64,000 bases of DNA from Flavobacteriaceae bacterium UBA1682 (GTDB lineage Bacteria > Bacteroidota > Bacteroidia > Flavobacteriales > Flavobacteriaceae). The notes under the pieces are model-generated. The model saw only the letters and a list, made by a program, of their open reading frames with translations, did not search any database and was not told where the DNA came from. The stretch lies in the NCBI GenBank assembly GCA_002320285.1, contig DCKE01000005.1, forward strand, positions 92,810 to 156,809, in the 5' to 3' direction. The stretch's first letter is position 1. Each line of letters starts with the position of its first letter. Positions 62,950-64,000 of the stretch are shown here, piece by piece. The translations under genes and the position numbers were made by a program.

Positions 62950-62980
62950 AAAACCGCCTCTACCTATAGAGGCGGTTTTT
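62950..62980 (+). terminator. Terminator of the BON pair
   Basis: Stem AAAACCGCCTCTA / TAGAGGCGGTTTT with a 4-nt loop and T tract, 14 bases after the stop. Confidence 0.9.
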
Positions 62981-62994
62981 TATTTTTATAAACT

Positions 62995-63002
62995 TATCTT
63001 TG
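62995..63002 (+). promoter_or_regulatory. Candidate -7 element of the pentapeptide-repeat gene
   Basis: TATCTTTG, matching TAnnTTTG, ends only 10 bases before the ATG, so the mRNA would be nearly leaderless. The -33 region falls within the upstream terminator. Confidence 0.5.
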
Positions 63003-63012
63003 TCAAAAAAAA

Positions 63013-63585
63013 ATGGTAGCGGATTTCATTTACGATCAAAATTATAAAAATCATATTTTTACGGAAAACGAAATACAATTCAAAGAATTTGAGAATTGTA
63101 CTTTTGAAAACTGCAACCTCAGTCGTTGTGAATATCTCGGAGTTGTATTTAGTGATTGTACCTTTATCCGCTGTGATTTCACAGAGGCTAAAATCAATTA
63201 TGTGGCACTTAGAAATTGCGAATTTATCGGTTGCCAATTGACCAGTGTTAACTTCGCTATGACAGACCAAGTTTTATACGACTACCGTTTTACCGACTGC
63301 AATATGGATTTTACGCAATTCTATGGTCTTAAAATGAAACGCATGACGTTTATCAATTGCAGCTTAATCAGTGCTGATTTCATGAAAACAGATCTGACCG
63401 AAGTATTGTTTGACCATTGTGACCTGCACCTGGCCGTTTTTACCGAGTCTATAGCCAATAAAGCCGATTTTTTTAGCAGCTATAACTATACCATCGATCC
63501 TGAGAAAACAAAACTAGAGAAGGCGATATTCTCACAAAACGGACTTCAAGGACTGTTGCAAAAATACAAATTGGTTATTCGTTAA
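63013..63585 (+). CDS. Pentapeptide-repeat protein
   Basis: A 190-residue protein mostly made of pentapeptide repeats (A(D/N)LXX-like, here often C/F at position i): CTFENCNLSRCEYLGVVFSD, CTFIRCDFTEAKINYVALRN, CNMDFTQFYGLKMKRMTFIN, CSLISADFMKTDLTEVLFDH. They form a right-handed square beta-helix, as in McbG/Qnr proteins that mimic DNA or protect gyrase, but any target here is unknown. The last 40 residues are not repeats. It has no signal peptide. A single-gene unit with its own promoter. Confidence 0.85.
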   Translation: MVADFIYDQNYKNHIFTENEIQFKEFENCTFENCNLSRCEYLGVVFSDCTFIRCDFTEAKINYVALRNCEFIGCQLTSVNFAMTDQVLYDYRFTDCNMDFTQFYGLKMKRMTFINCSLISADFMKTDLTEVLFDHCDLHLAVFTESIANKADFFSSYNYTIDPEKTKLEKAIFSQNGLQGLLQKYKLVIR

Positions 63586-63695
63586 TTCGACGCCGATCAA
63601 ATCGGTAATAAAACACCTTATATATTAAAAATTATTCCGATATTTAAGTACATTTAATGAAACATTACTTACCCTCTCCCTAATCGTCCCACCTT

Positions 63696-64000
63696 ATGAA
63701 GATGTCAAACAGGTTAAAAAAAACAGTGTATATAGTTGGTGGTATATTCGGGTTTATTTTACTGATCCACTTTGGTGTCAATGTATTTATAAAAACACAA
63801 TTACCCCGAATTATAGAATCTCGAAATGATACGGCCTATGACTTAAAATACGGCAGCCTCAGTTTTTCGATTTTCAACAACAGCCTTAGCATTGAGGATA
63901 TCGAAGTCACTCCCAAACCTGGAGTAAGCATTAAAAAAGACATTGATTTTTTGGGTACTGTCGACAAAATCAGCTTCATTGGCGTAAATTTTAAGGAGCT
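63696..64000 (+). CDS. AsmA-like membrane-anchored protein (3' end outside window)
   Basis: Only the first 101 codons are visible. The start MKMSNRLKKTV is followed by a single membrane helix (YIVGGIFGFILLIHFGVNVFI) and the beginning of a periplasmic domain with SLSFSIFNNSLSIEDIEVTP, a pattern typical of AsmA/DUF748-type lipid-transfer or outer-membrane-assembly proteins. An alternative start lies two codons later. The body runs off the window, so the family call is tentative. Confidence 0.6.
   Translation, partial: MKMSNRLKKTVYIVGGIFGFILLIHFGVNVFIKTQLPRIIESRNDTAYDLKYGSLSFSIFNNSLSIEDIEVTPKPGVSIKKDIDFLGTVDKISFIGVNFKE

Overview
The window is a stretch of chromosome from a member of the phylum Bacteroidota, most likely family Flavobacteriaceae (Flavobacterium/Myroides-like). 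This rests on several signs: type A and type B sorting domains of the type IX secretion system (T9SS); OMP_b-brl_3 outer-membrane barrels with carboxypeptidase-regulatory-like N-termini; the Bacteroidota promoter motif TAnnTTTG (often exactly TATCTTTG) close upstream of several starts; few strong Shine-Dalgarno sites; and AT-rich intergenic DNA. Genus and species cannot be fixed from the sequence alone. No CRISPR array, complete insertion sequence, prophage or replication origin was found. Most of the window is ordinary chromosomal housekeeping and cell-envelope content.

Layout. 1-3.5 kb: 3' end of a giant secreted T9SS protein (fibronectin III, choice-of-anchor L, type B C-terminus). 3.6-6.8 kb: dgt (dNTP triphosphohydrolase), a minimal AAA ATPase, a metallo-beta-lactamase-fold hydrolase and a small unknown protein. 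7-10.5 kb: nrdB-nrdA, class Ia ribonucleotide reductase. 10.7-14.8 kb: sucA-odhB of the 2-oxoglutarate dehydrogenase complex. 14.9-16.8 kb: a small outer-membrane protein, a short unknown protein and a polyprenyl diphosphate synthase. 16.9-23.1 kb: a TetR-TolC-adaptor-RND multidrug efflux operon. 23.1-26 kb: a decayed region, then two overlapping DUF2157-like membrane proteins. 26-32.9 kb: an aldo/keto reductase, a Fur-family regulator and two tandem outer-membrane barrel receptors. 33-36 kb: a secreted double-FISUMP protein with a type A sorting domain.

36.4-41.8 kb holds a tight three-gene operon, Sel1-repeat protein -> HSP90-family ATPase -> helical-repeat protein. It is the best candidate here for an under-described functional module. 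42-44.1 kb: rbfA with a LolC/E-like permease, divergent from methylmalonyl-CoA epimerase. A CAU-anticodon tRNA follows at 44.16 kb. 44.4-50.5 kb is the most accessory-looking part: a HEPN-motif protein, an orphan, two almost identical tandem HTH genes that differ mainly in one 20-residue block, a CPBP protease, a DUF6438 lipoprotein and a small membrane protein. 50.8-57.5 kb: a DinB-fold protein, a fumarylacetoacetase-family protein, a SulP transporter, and oleate hydratase downstream of an AraC regulator. 58.1-64 kb: a DUF983 protein, tRNA-Trp, an AraC regulator, a two-lipoprotein/ATP-grasp ligase cluster resembling E. coli ygiB-ygiC, a BON-lipoprotein/BON-SH3 pair, a pentapeptide-repeat protein and the start of an AsmA-like membrane protein.

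Where the longest open frame extends upstream of the likely start, the shorter start was chosen and the reason is given. All functional calls rest on motif and family recognition by eye; no database search was run.
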